Assembly: GCF_040581405.1 (NCBI RefSeq)
Contig: NZ_CP137159.1
Location: 124,001 to 188,000 of the forward strand
Direction of reading: 5' to 3'
Origin: Komagataeibacter sucrofermentans DSM 15973
GTDB taxonomy: Bacteria; Pseudomonadota; Alphaproteobacteria; Acetobacterales; Acetobacteraceae
DNA length: 64,000 nt
Below the pieces are notes generated by a model. It was not told where the DNA came from. It ran no database searches and saw only the letters and a list, made by a program, of their open reading frames with translations. The stretch's first letter is position 1, and every line of letters begins with the position of its first letter. The position numbers were made by a program, and so were the translations under genes. Positions 1-7,798 of the stretch are shown here, in pieces.

Positions 1-690
1 CGGGCCAGGGCCCTCGATCCGGATCATCTCGTCACCGTTACCGAATTCCCAGGGGTAGGTAGAATTATCGCCAATCCGCATCTGAATGCACTGATGCTGA
101 TATATATCCGAGGGTTTCAGAGGGTGTCCGTGACGGTTCAGATACTCGGGAGCGCCAGCGACGACCCAGCGGAGCGGTTTGGTAAGAGGTATGGCGATCA
201 TATCTTGCGGTACACGGTCCAGGAATCTGATGCCGGCGTCATATCCGCTTTCCACGATATCAGTGAGGCGATCATCGACCATGATGTCGAGATGGATGAG
301 CGGGAAACGAGCAAAAAAATCCTCCCACACAGATGCTAGCAGTAACTGCCCCGCATCTTTCGAAACATTAAGACGAAGGCGCCCTGTTGGCTCTGTACGT
401 TGTCCTTCGAGCGCTGATAATCCGCTGGCAATAGCCTCGAACCCAACGTGCAAGGCTTTCGACAGATCATCACCTGCTGCCGTAAGCGCTACCGAGCGAC
501 TGGTCCGATGCAGGAGCCTCACACCAAGCCGGCTCTCCAGGCGACGCATCGCATGGCTTACCGCGGAAGTCGTCAGGTTCAGGTCAACGGCAGCCAGGCG
601 GAAACTGCCGCAACGCGCAATAGCCAGAAATACATTCAGATCAGCGAGATCGGAGCGATCGACGTGACGCAAAAGATGATCCTGTTTCAA
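1..690 (-). CDS. LysR-family transcriptional regulator (3' end beyond window)
   Basis: Reading the minus strand from a TTG at 690 gives 230 codons that run off the left edge. The N-terminus carries a typical LysR winged helix-turn-helix (DLADLNVFLAIARCGSFRLA, then TSAVSHAMRRLESRLGVRLL), followed by the start of the periplasmic-binding-like effector domain, with the YPWEF motif common in this subgroup. No ATG is in frame: a TGA lies a few codons upstream, so TTG at 690 is the best start, though only weakly supported. It is divergent from the aldo/keto reductase at 835, the usual layout for a LysR regulator and its target. The effector is unknown. Confidence 0.85.
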   Translation of the reverse strand, partial: MKQDHLLRHVDRSDLADLNVFLAIARCGSFRLAAVDLNLTTSAVSHAMRRLESRLGVRLLHRTSRSVALTAAGDDLSKALHVGFEAIASGLSALEGQRTEPTGRLRLNVSKDAGQLLLASVWEDFFARFPLIHLDIMVDDRLTDIVESGYDAGIRFLDRVPQDMIAIPLTKPLRWVVAGAPEYLNRHGHPLKPSDIYQHQCIQMRIGDNSTYPWEFGNGDEMIRIEGPGP

Positions 691-834
691 TGTTGCGTTG
701 AACCAGGGTCATCGTAAGGCCCTTTCGGCGATCAGGGAAAGTGCCTAATTTTTGTGTGCACCAGTCGGGTGTTGGCGAACGGCTATGCAGATACCTGACA
801 ATAATCGGCTGTAAGACAGAAGGAATTTTCAATC
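691..834. promoter_or_regulatory. Divergent LysR / aldo-keto reductase promoter region
   Basis: A 144-base gap between two divergent genes. It must hold both promoters and, by LysR precedent, the regulator's binding site. I could not single out a convincing T-N11-A operator. A weak AAGGA ribosome-binding site precedes the ATG at 835. Confidence 0.5.
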
Positions 835-1857
835 ATGACATGGACACCGTCATCGCAGCGTTATGAACAGGCAACCTTCCGGCGGTGTGGTCGCTCAGGC
901 TTGGATCTGCCACCGATTTCGCTCGGGCTGTGGCACAATTTCGGGGGGGAGGATGTCTTCGAGACTGGTCGGGCGACGATCAGGCGGGCATTTGATCGTG
1001 GGGTGACCCATTTTGACCTGGCTAACAATTACGGTCCCCCTCCTGGTTCTGCTGAGGAAAATTTTGGCCGCATCGTGGAACTGGATTTTCAGAGTCACCG
1101 TGACGAAATGATCATCTCATCGAAGGCCGGATGGGATATGTGGCCGGGACCATACGGCAATGGCGGATCACGCAAATATCTTCTGGCCTCACTGGACCAG
1201 AGCCTCATGCGTATGAAGCTGGATTACGTTGATATCTTCTATTCACATCGCCCTACTCCGGATGTGCCACTGGAAGAGACGATGGGCGCGTTGATTCATA
1301 TGCACCGTCAGGGCAAGGCATTATATATCGGTATCTCGTCTTATGGACCGAAAAGAACCCGCGAAGCTGCCCGGATACTTCAGGAGGCCGGTGTCCCTTT
1401 GCTGATCCATCAGCCATCCTATTCAATGCTGAACCGGTGGATCGAAACGGAACTTCTGGATACGCTGGATGAACTGGGCACGGGTTGCATCGCTTTTTCA
1501 CCGTTGGCGCAAGGGTTGTTGACCGGAAAATACCTCAACGGCGTTCCGGAAGCGTCCCGTGCGGCGGCGGGCGGCTCGTTTAGCCGCGATATGCTGAGCG
1601 AAGAAAACCTCAACCATATCCGTGCCCTCAACGATATTGCCCGGAGCCGTGGCCAGTCATTGGCGCAGATGGCGATTGCATGGGTCCTGCGCGATCCCCG
1701 CGTTACGTCCGCGCTGGTCGGCGCGCGAAATACCAAACAGCTTGATGACTCACTTGATGCACTGAAGAATCTTACCTTTGATGCGGAAGAGCTGCACACG
1801 ATTGATCGTTATGCTCGTGAGGGAAACATTGATCTTTGGCGTGGTTTGTCCGACTGA
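835..1857 (+). CDS. Aldo/keto reductase, YghZ (Gpr) type
   Basis: A 340-residue NADPH-dependent aldo/keto reductase, the usual length for the YghZ/L-glyceraldehyde-3-phosphate reductase group. Visible family features are the FRRCGRSGLDLPPISLGLW start, the catalytic Asp-Tyr stretch (FDLANNYGPP, about residue 60), the Lys in SSKAGWDMWPGPYG, the His in YSHRPTP, the IHQPSYSMLNRW strand, and the C-terminal cofactor loop (SALVGARNTKQL). The family reduces small aldehydes such as methylglyoxal or L-glyceraldehyde 3-phosphate in the cytoplasm; the exact substrate cannot be read from sequence. It is probably controlled by the divergent LysR gene. Confidence 0.93.
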   Translation: MTWTPSSQRYEQATFRRCGRSGLDLPPISLGLWHNFGGEDVFETGRATIRRAFDRGVTHFDLANNYGPPPGSAEENFGRIVELDFQSHRDEMIISSKAGWDMWPGPYGNGGSRKYLLASLDQSLMRMKLDYVDIFYSHRPTPDVPLEETMGALIHMHRQGKALYIGISSYGPKRTREAARILQEAGVPLLIHQPSYSMLNRWIETELLDTLDELGTGCIAFSPLAQGLLTGKYLNGVPEASRAAAGGSFSRDMLSEENLNHIRALNDIARSRGQSLAQMAIAWVLRDPRVTSALVGARNTKQLDDSLDALKNLTFDAEELHTIDRYAREGNIDLWRGLSD

Positions 1858-2059
1858 TGTTTTTTAGGCTGCCGCTGCGGATCGCACCATCTGTGATGCT
1901 TGGCCCGGTAGCAAAGGCAGCAGGAAGAACAGGCTAAGCGGCGGCGCAGGCGCAACAGTGACTTTCTTGAAATCCGGTGCAGAAATTTCTAAGCCTGCTT
2001 GCATCCGCTGTTGTTCTGATAGCTGTGCTGATCGTCATCGTATAGCCAATCTGCCGCCA
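1858..2059. other. Unassigned gap
   Basis: No supported reading frame, repeat or RNA was seen. It lies between an intact aldo/keto reductase and decayed aldo/keto reductase sequence, and may be further decayed coding DNA. Confidence 0.5.
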
Positions 2060-2408
2060 TGTCGCCAGGTAGGGTGACGTCTCGTGGGATTACACCCTAT
2101 GCGGTTCCCAAAAATGCGACTGCTGCGCAAGTAGCCGAAGCGCAGACGATCGCACCAGTCGTATGCATGCAGAAACCATTCCAACCTCGTTCATAGAAAG
2201 GATGATAAACTGATCGATGCGTTGACGACACAGGGCATTGCCGATGTACTATTTTTTTCCGTTGGGTGGGTTCAGCCCGATCCAGTCAAATGTCCTGTCC
2301 GAGATCGCAACCAATATCGGGGGGAGCCCGTTGCAGGTGGCGCTTGCCCGCGCCCATGCCGACATGGAAAGCCGCAAGACGACCGGCAAGCTCCTGCTGA
2401 TTCCCTGA
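2060..2408 (+). pseudogene. Aldo/keto reductase remnant with frameshifts and a foreign tail
   Basis: Spliced across frames, this stretch reads as the C-terminal half of a second aldo/keto reductase: AAQVAEAQTIAPVVCMQ, then NHSNLVHRKDDKLIDAL, then FFPLGGFSPIQSNVLSEIA. At least two frame changes are needed, one in the A-run near 2171-2173 and one in the seven-T run at 2252-2258. The N-terminal half is absent. After IGGSPLQVALA the frame continues into HADMESRKTTGKLLLIP, which looks like the end of a zinc-type alcohol dehydrogenase or quinone oxidoreductase instead of the expected IPGTSS motif. It may therefore be a fusion of two decayed genes. It is not expected to make a functional protein. 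Confidence 0.7.
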
Positions 2409-2466
2409 AAAAACCGGAAATCCGGGATTGTCCGGGGCACGCAGCCGTGCAGTTTATAACCAAGAC

Positions 2467-2500
2467 TTGCGGTTTTATGCATTATATTGCGTGTTTATGC
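2467..2500. promoter_or_regulatory. Paired direct repeat, candidate DeoR operator
   Basis: Two near-identical 14-mers, TTGCGGTTTTATGC (2467-2480) and TTGCGTGTTTATGC (2487-2500), repeat with a 20-base period, about two helical turns. They lie 22 bases before the DeoR start. DeoR/GlpR regulators often bind tandem repeats of this size, so autoregulation of the operon at 2522-4862 is likely. This is inference from position and spacing. Confidence 0.5.
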
Positions 2501-2521
2501 GGTATTTGTTAGAGACCGCAT

Positions 2522-3265
2522 ATGAGCAAACTTTCACGCCAACATCGCCTGCTCGCGATGCTGACCGACACGGGCGAACTGCTCGTGTCTGAGGCAGCGG
2601 CGGCTCTGGACGTGTCGGATGACACCATCCGGCGCGACCTGTGCGAGCTGGAAAAGCAGGGCTGCCTTCACAAGACACACGGTGGGGCCGTGTCGATTGA
2701 TCTTGGCGGCATGGCGCGCACGACACGCTCCGGCCTGCTGCCCGTGCAGAAAAAACGGATTGGCAAAGCAGCGGCGGCGGCCGTTCCGGCCGGGGCCACG
2801 CTGTTCCTTGATGCCGGTAGCACAACGCTTGCAATGGCCGAGGCACTGACAGTGCCAGCAACGGTCATCACCAATTCGCTCGATATCGCCAGCCGGATCG
2901 AGGGACGGCCAGCACTCCGGCTGATTCTGGCGGGTGGGGAATGGGATTCCCGGCAACAGCTGTTTTCCGGTGCGGCGGCCCGGGCCGTTCTGGGCCTGTA
3001 TCGCGCCGACATTGCCATTCTTGGGGCCTGCGCGGTCAGCGCCCACGGAGCGGTGACAGCAGGCGAGGAACGCGACGCCGACATGAAACGGAGTATGATC
3101 GATGCTGCCAGCGAAGTCTGGCTGCTCGCCGATCATCTCAAATTCGGCCATGTCGAACCGCACCACGTCGCAGACCTAGCGCAATTCTGCCGTGTCTATT
3201 CGGACCGCTCTCCGGCCAGCGCCGACATAGGGCAAACGGGGCCGGAATTCATCATAGCATCCTGA
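2522..3265 (+). CDS. DeoR/GlpR-family transcriptional regulator
   Basis: 247 residues, the normal family length. The N-terminal DeoR helix-turn-helix is clear (RQHRLLAMLTDTGELLVSEA, then VSDDTIRRDLCELEKQG and the conserved HGGAV). The sugar-phosphate-sensing domain follows, with DAGSTTLAMAEAL, TNSLDIA and the C-terminal LLADHLKFG. Members of this family respond to phosphorylated sugars or polyols. It is first in an apparent operon with the dehydrogenase 14 bases downstream, which points to control of a sugar or polyol pathway. Confidence 0.93.
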   Translation: MSKLSRQHRLLAMLTDTGELLVSEAAAALDVSDDTIRRDLCELEKQGCLHKTHGGAVSIDLGGMARTTRSGLLPVQKKRIGKAAAAAVPAGATLFLDAGSTTLAMAEALTVPATVITNSLDIASRIEGRPALRLILAGGEWDSRQQLFSGAAARAVLGLYRADIAILGACAVSAHGAVTAGEERDADMKRSMIDAASEVWLLADHLKFGHVEPHHVADLAQFCRVYSDRSPASADIGQTGPEFIIAS

Positions 3266-3279
3266 AGGGGCATCGGATC

Positions 3280-4350
3280 ATGAGCCAGTTTCCTCCCGTC
3301 ATCCGCGTCGGCCTGATTGGCTACGGATTTGCGGGAAAGACATTTCACAAACCCCTGCTGATGGCCGAACCGCGCATGCGGATTACCCGTGTCGCATCGA
3401 GCGACAGCGAGAAGGTGCATGCCGATCTGCCCGATGTTGCGGTTGACGCTGATCCCGCAACCCTCATTGCAAGTGAGGATGTCGATCTTGTCGTTATCGC
3501 AACGCCGAACGAGTACCATGCCCCGCTGGCACGACAGGCGCTGCTTGCTGGCAGGAACGTCGTCGTGGACAAACCCTTCACGCTAACCCTGGCGCAGGCG
3601 CGCGAACTGGTGGCGCTGGCGGCCCGGCAGGACAGATTGCTGTCCGTCTTCCATAACCGGCGCTGGGACAGTGACTTTTTGAGCGTAAAGAATGCGCTTG
3701 CAGGCGGACTGATTGGCCGGGCGACGCATTTTGAATCCCATTTCGACCGCTTCCGGCCTGTGGTCCGCAAACGCTGGCGCGAAGGCCGCGAGCCTGGGGC
3801 TGGCCTGTGGTTCGATCTTGGCCCGCATCTGGTCGATCAGGCGCTGTGCCTGTTTGGCCTGCCCCGCGCCGTGCATGGCGACCTGATGAAGCAGCGTGAA
3901 GGCGCCCTGTCGGACGACTGGGCGCATGTCGTGCTGGAATATGACCGGCATCGCGTGATCCTGCACGGCAGCATGCTGGTTGCAGGCGGGGTGCCGCGTT
4001 TCGTCGTACACGGCGAGAAGGGCAGCATCCTCAAACGCAGGCCGGACGGTCAGGAAGCCCAACTCCTTGCAGGCATGACACCCGGCGCTGCTGGCTGGGG
4101 GCATGATCCCGACCCGCTTCTTGGCTACGGTGGAAATGGATCGGAACAGGAGATTCCGGCACTCATGGGCGACCAGCGACGCTATTATGCCGGCATCGCG
4201 GACGCACTGACAGGTATTGGTCCGAACCCTGTCCCGCCGATTCAGGCACTGGCCGTGATGGCCGTGATCGAAGCTGCGAACCGATCCGCCCGTGAGAAAG
4301 CATCTGTAGGGCTGGATCTCACCAATGAGGAAATCGCCGCATGGCCATAG
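3280..4350 (+). CDS. Gfo/Idh/MocA-family oxidoreductase
   Basis: 356 residues from the ATG at 3280. An N-terminal Rossmann fold binds NAD(P) (VGLIGYGFAGKTFHKPLL), followed by the family's VATPNEYH and the EKP-like motif VVDKPFTLTLAQA with its catalytic Lys near residue 95. The C-terminal alpha/beta domain contains WFDLGPHLVDQAL. It resembles the YdgJ/YvaA branch, which oxidises sugars or inositols. A longer in-frame extension upstream would run through the DeoR gene in another frame and is not credible. The stop overlaps the start of the UPF0303 gene by ten bases, so the two are probably translationally coupled. The substrate is unknown. Confidence 0.92.
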   Translation: MSQFPPVIRVGLIGYGFAGKTFHKPLLMAEPRMRITRVASSDSEKVHADLPDVAVDADPATLIASEDVDLVVIATPNEYHAPLARQALLAGRNVVVDKPFTLTLAQARELVALAARQDRLLSVFHNRRWDSDFLSVKNALAGGLIGRATHFESHFDRFRPVVRKRWREGREPGAGLWFDLGPHLVDQALCLFGLPRAVHGDLMKQREGALSDDWAHVVLEYDRHRVILHGSMLVAGGVPRFVVHGEKGSILKRRPDGQEAQLLAGMTPGAAGWGHDPDPLLGYGGNGSEQEIPALMGDQRRYYAGIADALTGIGPNPVPPIQALAVMAVIEAANRSAREKASVGLDLTNEEIAAWP

Positions 4351-4862
4351 CAGATGACCTGCGCATGATCGCGCAGCAGGAGCGCGAACTTGCCTTTGCG
4401 AACTTCGACGAGGCCGATGCATGGCAACTGGGCCAGTTCCTGCGGGAATGGGGACAAACGAACCGGGCGCCGATCGCCATAGATGTCCGGACCTTCAACC
4501 GTCCCCTGTTCTTTGCCGCCCTACCCGGATCGACGCCGGACAATACCGACTGGATCCGGCGCAAATGCAACGTGGTCGATCGTTATCGGCGGAGCAGTTA
4601 CGCAATCGGGCTTGAAATGAAAGCGAAGGGCGCGACGCTTGAGGAACGCTATGGCCTGCCGCTCCGGGATTATGCCCCGTATGGCGGCGCCTTCCCGATC
4701 GTGCTGGACAAAACCGGCGTGATTGGCTCCGTAACCGTCTCGGGACTGGACCAACGGGAGGACCATATGCTGGTTGTCACGGCGCTCTGCACGGTTCTCG
4801 GGCTGGACGCGAAGGAATATCGACAGGACATCATCTTGCCGATGCCGCCATTGACGGACTGA
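4341..4862 (+). CDS. UPF0303 / heme-degrading-domain family protein
   Basis: 173 residues matching the UPF0303 (YBR137W-like) group of the HbpS/GlcG fold. Features seen: an N-terminal ERELAFANFDEADAWQLG, the conserved IDVRTFNRPLFF core, and PYGGAFPIVLDKTGVIGSVT followed by HMLVVTAL. The family is often paired with Gfo/Idh/MocA enzymes, as here, but its biochemical role is not settled. The last dozen residues after KEYRQDI do not look conserved, and AEC-permease coding starts at once in another frame, so the C-terminus may have been replaced at a deletion junction. Confidence 0.85.
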   Translation: MAIADDLRMIAQQERELAFANFDEADAWQLGQFLREWGQTNRAPIAIDVRTFNRPLFFAALPGSTPDNTDWIRRKCNVVDRYRRSSYAIGLEMKAKGATLEERYGLPLRDYAPYGGAFPIVLDKTGVIGSVTVSGLDQREDHMLVVTALCTVLGLDAKEYRQDIILPMPPLTD

Positions 4863-5059
4863 ACGCGAGCTACGCCAATACGGGATTCGTCGGCTTCCCG
4901 CTCGTCCTGCCTCTTGTCGGCAATACCGGCATGGCGCCGACGCTCATCGCCACGATCGTGACGGTCTGTGTGCTGTTTGTCATCGCGATCGTCCTGATCG
5001 AGGCCGGACTGCAGACCGAAGCACGACCGCGCGACATCGTTGCGAAAACGCTCTTCTCG
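4859..5059 (+). pseudogene. AEC-family (auxin efflux carrier) permease fragment
   Basis: In the frame starting with the CTG at 4859 the sequence reads LNASYANTGFVGFPLVLPLV, then GMAPTLIATIVTVCVLFVIA and EARPRDIVAKTLFSL, which is the middle of an AEC permease. The N-terminal membrane segments are missing. The 3' part is cut by the IS5-family element. Without a start and with only two or three membrane helices left, it is a remnant. Confidence 0.75.
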
Positions 5060-5063
5060 CTAG

Positions 5064-5909
5064 GCTCAGGACCTATTAATTTATTGAACTGAGTGGGGCA
5101 TTGTGATTCACAGGCTTACCGATGGAGATTAGGCTGTGAGTGACGTGTTTTTGCTGTCTGAGAGCCAGATGGAACGGATCAGTCCGTTTTTCCCTCTGGC
5201 ATACGGAGTGCCACGCGTGGATGACCGTCGTGTTCTGAGCGGGATTGTTTACGTGATCCGCAACGGTCTTCAGTGGAAAGACGCCCCGAAAAGCGTATGG
5301 TCCGCACAAGACCTTATACAACCGCTTTATCCGGTGGAGCCGCCTGGGTGTCTTTGACCGGATCTTCGTCGCCCTGACAGAACAGACTGGCCGTTCGAAG
5401 CGCCTGATGATCGATGCGACACATCTGAAAGCACACCGGACAGCAGCCTCCCTGCTTAAAAAGGGGTTTTTCTCCGCCATATCGGACGCACGAAAGGCGG
5501 CCTGAACTCAAAACTCCATGCCGTGTGCGATGGTCAGGGCCGACCGATCCGGCTTCATCTGACTGCTGGACAGGTCAGTGACTTCAAAGGAGCAGATGTT
5601 CTTCTGGCGCACCTGCCGGAAGAAACAGAAGAGGTCATCGGGGATCGGGGTTATGACAGCAACCGGATCAGACGATCTCTTGTCGAACGGAACATTACCG
5701 CCTGCATTTCACCGAGGAAGAACCGGAAATCAAAGCCATCTTACAACTGGCACCTGTATAAAAAGCGCCACCTTATCGAAAACATGTTCGCAAAGCTGAA
5801 AGACTGGCAACGTGTAGCGACCAGATACGACCGCTGCGCTCATACATTCATGTCTGCAATCCACATCGCAGCAAGCTTCATCTTTTATCTCAAAGAATGA
5901 GTCCTGTGC
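5064..5909 (+). mobile_element. IS5-family element (IS427-like, CTAG target)
   Basis: An 846-base element bounded by imperfect terminal repeats: GCTCAGGACCTATT at the left and GCACAGGACTCATT (reverse complement) at the right, 11 of 14 matching. CTAG flanks both sides (5060-5063 and 5910-5913), the target typical of the IS427 group. It encodes a transposase spread over three frames. The right-hand CTAG is also the left-hand CTAG of the IS701-type element that follows. Confidence 0.82.
5136..5900 (+). pseudogene. IS5-family transposase, frame-disrupted
   Basis: The N-terminal part starts at a GTG at 5136 (LSESQMERISPFFPL, then GIVYVIRNGLQWKDAPK). It changes frame in the GAAAAG run near 5289 to continue as YGPHKTLYNRFIRWSRLGVF and MIDATHLKAHRTAASLLKKG. 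It changes again at the A/G/T homopolymers near 5460-5470 to GRTKGGLNSKLHAVCDG and the C-terminal GDRGYDSN, then YKKRHLIENMFAKLKDWQRV. DDE residues are visible in DATHLK, GDRGYD and ENMFAKLKD. One frame change could be the programmed shift known in this group. Two suggest that the copy is inactive. Confidence 0.8.
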
Positions 5910-5913
5910 CTAG

Positions 5914-7324
5914 CACTACAGTTGCATTTTGTGTCGTGAGTGAGCGCGGATAGCACTGGCCTGATGCGTTCGTCGAAAGACGGACCATCTGAGGATGTGA
6001 GAGACGGGTAGTCTGCGTTGTGCAAGTTTTACGACGAGGCGCCTGATCTCCTGAATGGACCAGCGGACAAGGACTGTCGTGTTCTGAGTTGTGTTTTTTT
6101 CGGTTTCAGTGAGTTTGCCTGGTAACGGACACTGGCCATGACGGCATAGGCCAGCATGACCAGAGAGACATGCCGATGCCAACCATGCCAGGAGCGGGTC
6201 TCGTTATGATCAAGACCAAATTCGTTTTTGGCCGTCTCGAACCCTTCTTCGATCCTCCAGCGCGTCCCTTCAACGTTCACCAGTTCCTGCGTGGTTGTCC
6301 CTTTCGGGCTCCAGGTCGTAAAATAGGCAAGGTCCCCGTCAGCGATGTTTCGGCGGATCAACAGGCCACGTGTCCATGGTCCGGCTATAGGGCAGTCAAA
6401 TTCTTCAGCATCCAGATCAGCAAGCGGAAGATACGCCCAGTCATAAAGTCGCTCACCTTTTGTGCCGTGCCCCGCTGACAGACGACGCCAGGCCTGGTCT
6501 GGCAGTCCTGCTGCAATATCTTTCGCCTCTCCGGCAATCAGCGGTTCCGTTGCCCATGATCCGAACCAGTGATTGCCCTTGACCCCAAGCACATATCCAA
6601 TTCCTGCCCGGCGAAGCGTGCGTTCTACGTCGCCCACGCCATACACGCTGTCTGCTGCAACCCAGCGGAACGGCACACCGGCCTCAATACTTCGCTCAAT
6701 CATCATCGAGGCTAACGCCGGTTTGGTTGCAAACACCACGTCATCGGGAACGTGGGCCCGCTTCAGACGCTCAGGCTTTGATGTCCAGTCTTTCGGGAGA
6801 TACAGGGCGCGGTCAATAAAGGCATGCCCCCGTTCCGAAACATAAGCGCCAAACACACCAATCTGGCAGTTCGTGATCTTGCCGGCAGATCCCGTATACT
6901 GCCGCCCCACACCGCAGGACGCCTGACCCTTCTTCAGAAAACCGGTCTCATCAATGACCAGCACGCCCTCTTCAGTGCCCAGATGCTCAATCACATAATC
7001 CCTGACGACGTCACGAAGGGCATCGGCATCCCAGTGCCCGCGTCCCAGAAGCGCCTGCTGCCGCCATGGACCAGGATCTCCTGCGGCTTCCGCTCGCATC
7101 CATCCCGTCTTGCGTGGTTCATTGCCAATCAAAACATCAAGAAAAGCACAGGCCGAATCTACGACACGTTTTTGCGTGAACAGCGGCGCCATCCGATCCT
7201 TGGCGGACCGAAGCGAGCGCGCCCATAATTCCAGCGTCTCTTCAACAGACGTACCGCCACTCATCATATCCTGAATCATGGTTACCCATAGATTCAGAAC
7301 TCAACACAAAATGCAACTGTAGTG
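5914..7324 (-). mobile_element. IS701-family element with perfect 21-bp ends and CTAG duplication
   Basis: A complete 1411-base element. The two ends are perfect 21-base inverted repeats beginning CACTACAGTTGCATTT. CTAG lies on both flanks (5910-5913 and 7325-7328), the 4-base target duplication known for IS701. A single intact transposase gene fills the minus strand. Intact ends and gene suggest a recent insertion, later than the decayed neighbour sequences. Confidence 0.92.
6029..7279 (-). CDS. IS701-family DDE transposase
   Basis: 416 residues, the expected size. The catalytic triad is readable: Asp in GVLVIDETGFLKKG, Asp in FRWVAADSVYGVG and Glu in WRIEEGFETAKNEFGLDHNE. The family pattern SWHGWHRHVSLVMLAYAVM follows. 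It starts 45 bases inside the right terminal repeat. It is an uninterrupted frame and probably active. Confidence 0.93.
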   Translation of the reverse strand: MIQDMMSGGTSVEETLELWARSLRSAKDRMAPLFTQKRVVDSACAFLDVLIGNEPRKTGWMRAEAAGDPGPWRQQALLGRGHWDADALRDVVRDYVIEHLGTEEGVLVIDETGFLKKGQASCGVGRQYTGSAGKITNCQIGVFGAYVSERGHAFIDRALYLPKDWTSKPERLKRAHVPDDVVFATKPALASMMIERSIEAGVPFRWVAADSVYGVGDVERTLRRAGIGYVLGVKGNHWFGSWATEPLIAGEAKDIAAGLPDQAWRRLSAGHGTKGERLYDWAYLPLADLDAEEFDCPIAGPWTRGLLIRRNIADGDLAYFTTWSPKGTTTQELVNVEGTRWRIEEGFETAKNEFGLDHNETRSWHGWHRHVSLVMLAYAVMASVRYQANSLKPKKTQLRTRQSLSAGPFRRSGASS

Positions 7325-7355
7325 CTAGAAGCTCGGGCGCCCAGAAATCTAGGGA

Positions 7356-7618
7356 CTATTCAATGTGCGTCAACGGCCGCCGCTGCCGGCTATCCCCTGC
7401 GGGATGCCACCCTGAAGGGCACTGTCAGTCTTCTGACGAAAACGGACTCCACCCTGACGTCCTCCATGTTCCGGGATCTGCTGCAGGATGCGCCTGTGGA
7501 GGCGCAGCAGATTATTGGTGATCTGGTCAGGCGAGCACGCGTCCATCAGATCCCTACACCTATCCTGGATCTCACGGATCTGAATCTGCGCGTGTATGAA
7601 CAGCAAAGGCACGCGTGA
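7356..7618 (+). pseudogene. Ketopantoate reductase (PanE/ApbA) C-terminal fragment
   Basis: Only the ApbA C-terminal helical domain is left: STAAAAGYPLRDATLKGTVS, then STLTSSMFRDLLQDAPVEAQ and QIIGDLVRRARVHQIPTPIL, ending LRVYEQQ. The NADPH-binding N-terminal domain is gone. The upstream boundary coincides with the IS pair, whose other flank is an unrelated AEC permease, so sequence was lost here, perhaps by IS-mediated deletion. Confidence 0.8.
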
Positions 7619-7798
7619 AGACGCACAGAGCAGACACGAGACGCCGGCAGACATATTCGCTTCGGAGATCATGCCCTTTTTGTTCGACGATAATTTTTCA
7701 TGCATGAACAGCTGGAATGGAAAGTCTGCCTTGGGGAGCATTGGAATGTCCGGTTTCGGACACCTGTCTTCAAACTCAGACGTTTTCGCCGATGGCGA

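Noticed and set aside
2941-3279. Upstream extension of the Gfo/Idh/MocA dehydrogenase
   Set aside because: It would be read through the DeoR coding sequence in a different frame; the conserved protein starts at 3280.
3583-4422. A 279-codon minus-strand frame opposite the dehydrogenase
   Set aside because: A shadow of the GC-rich coding strand with no recognisable domain.
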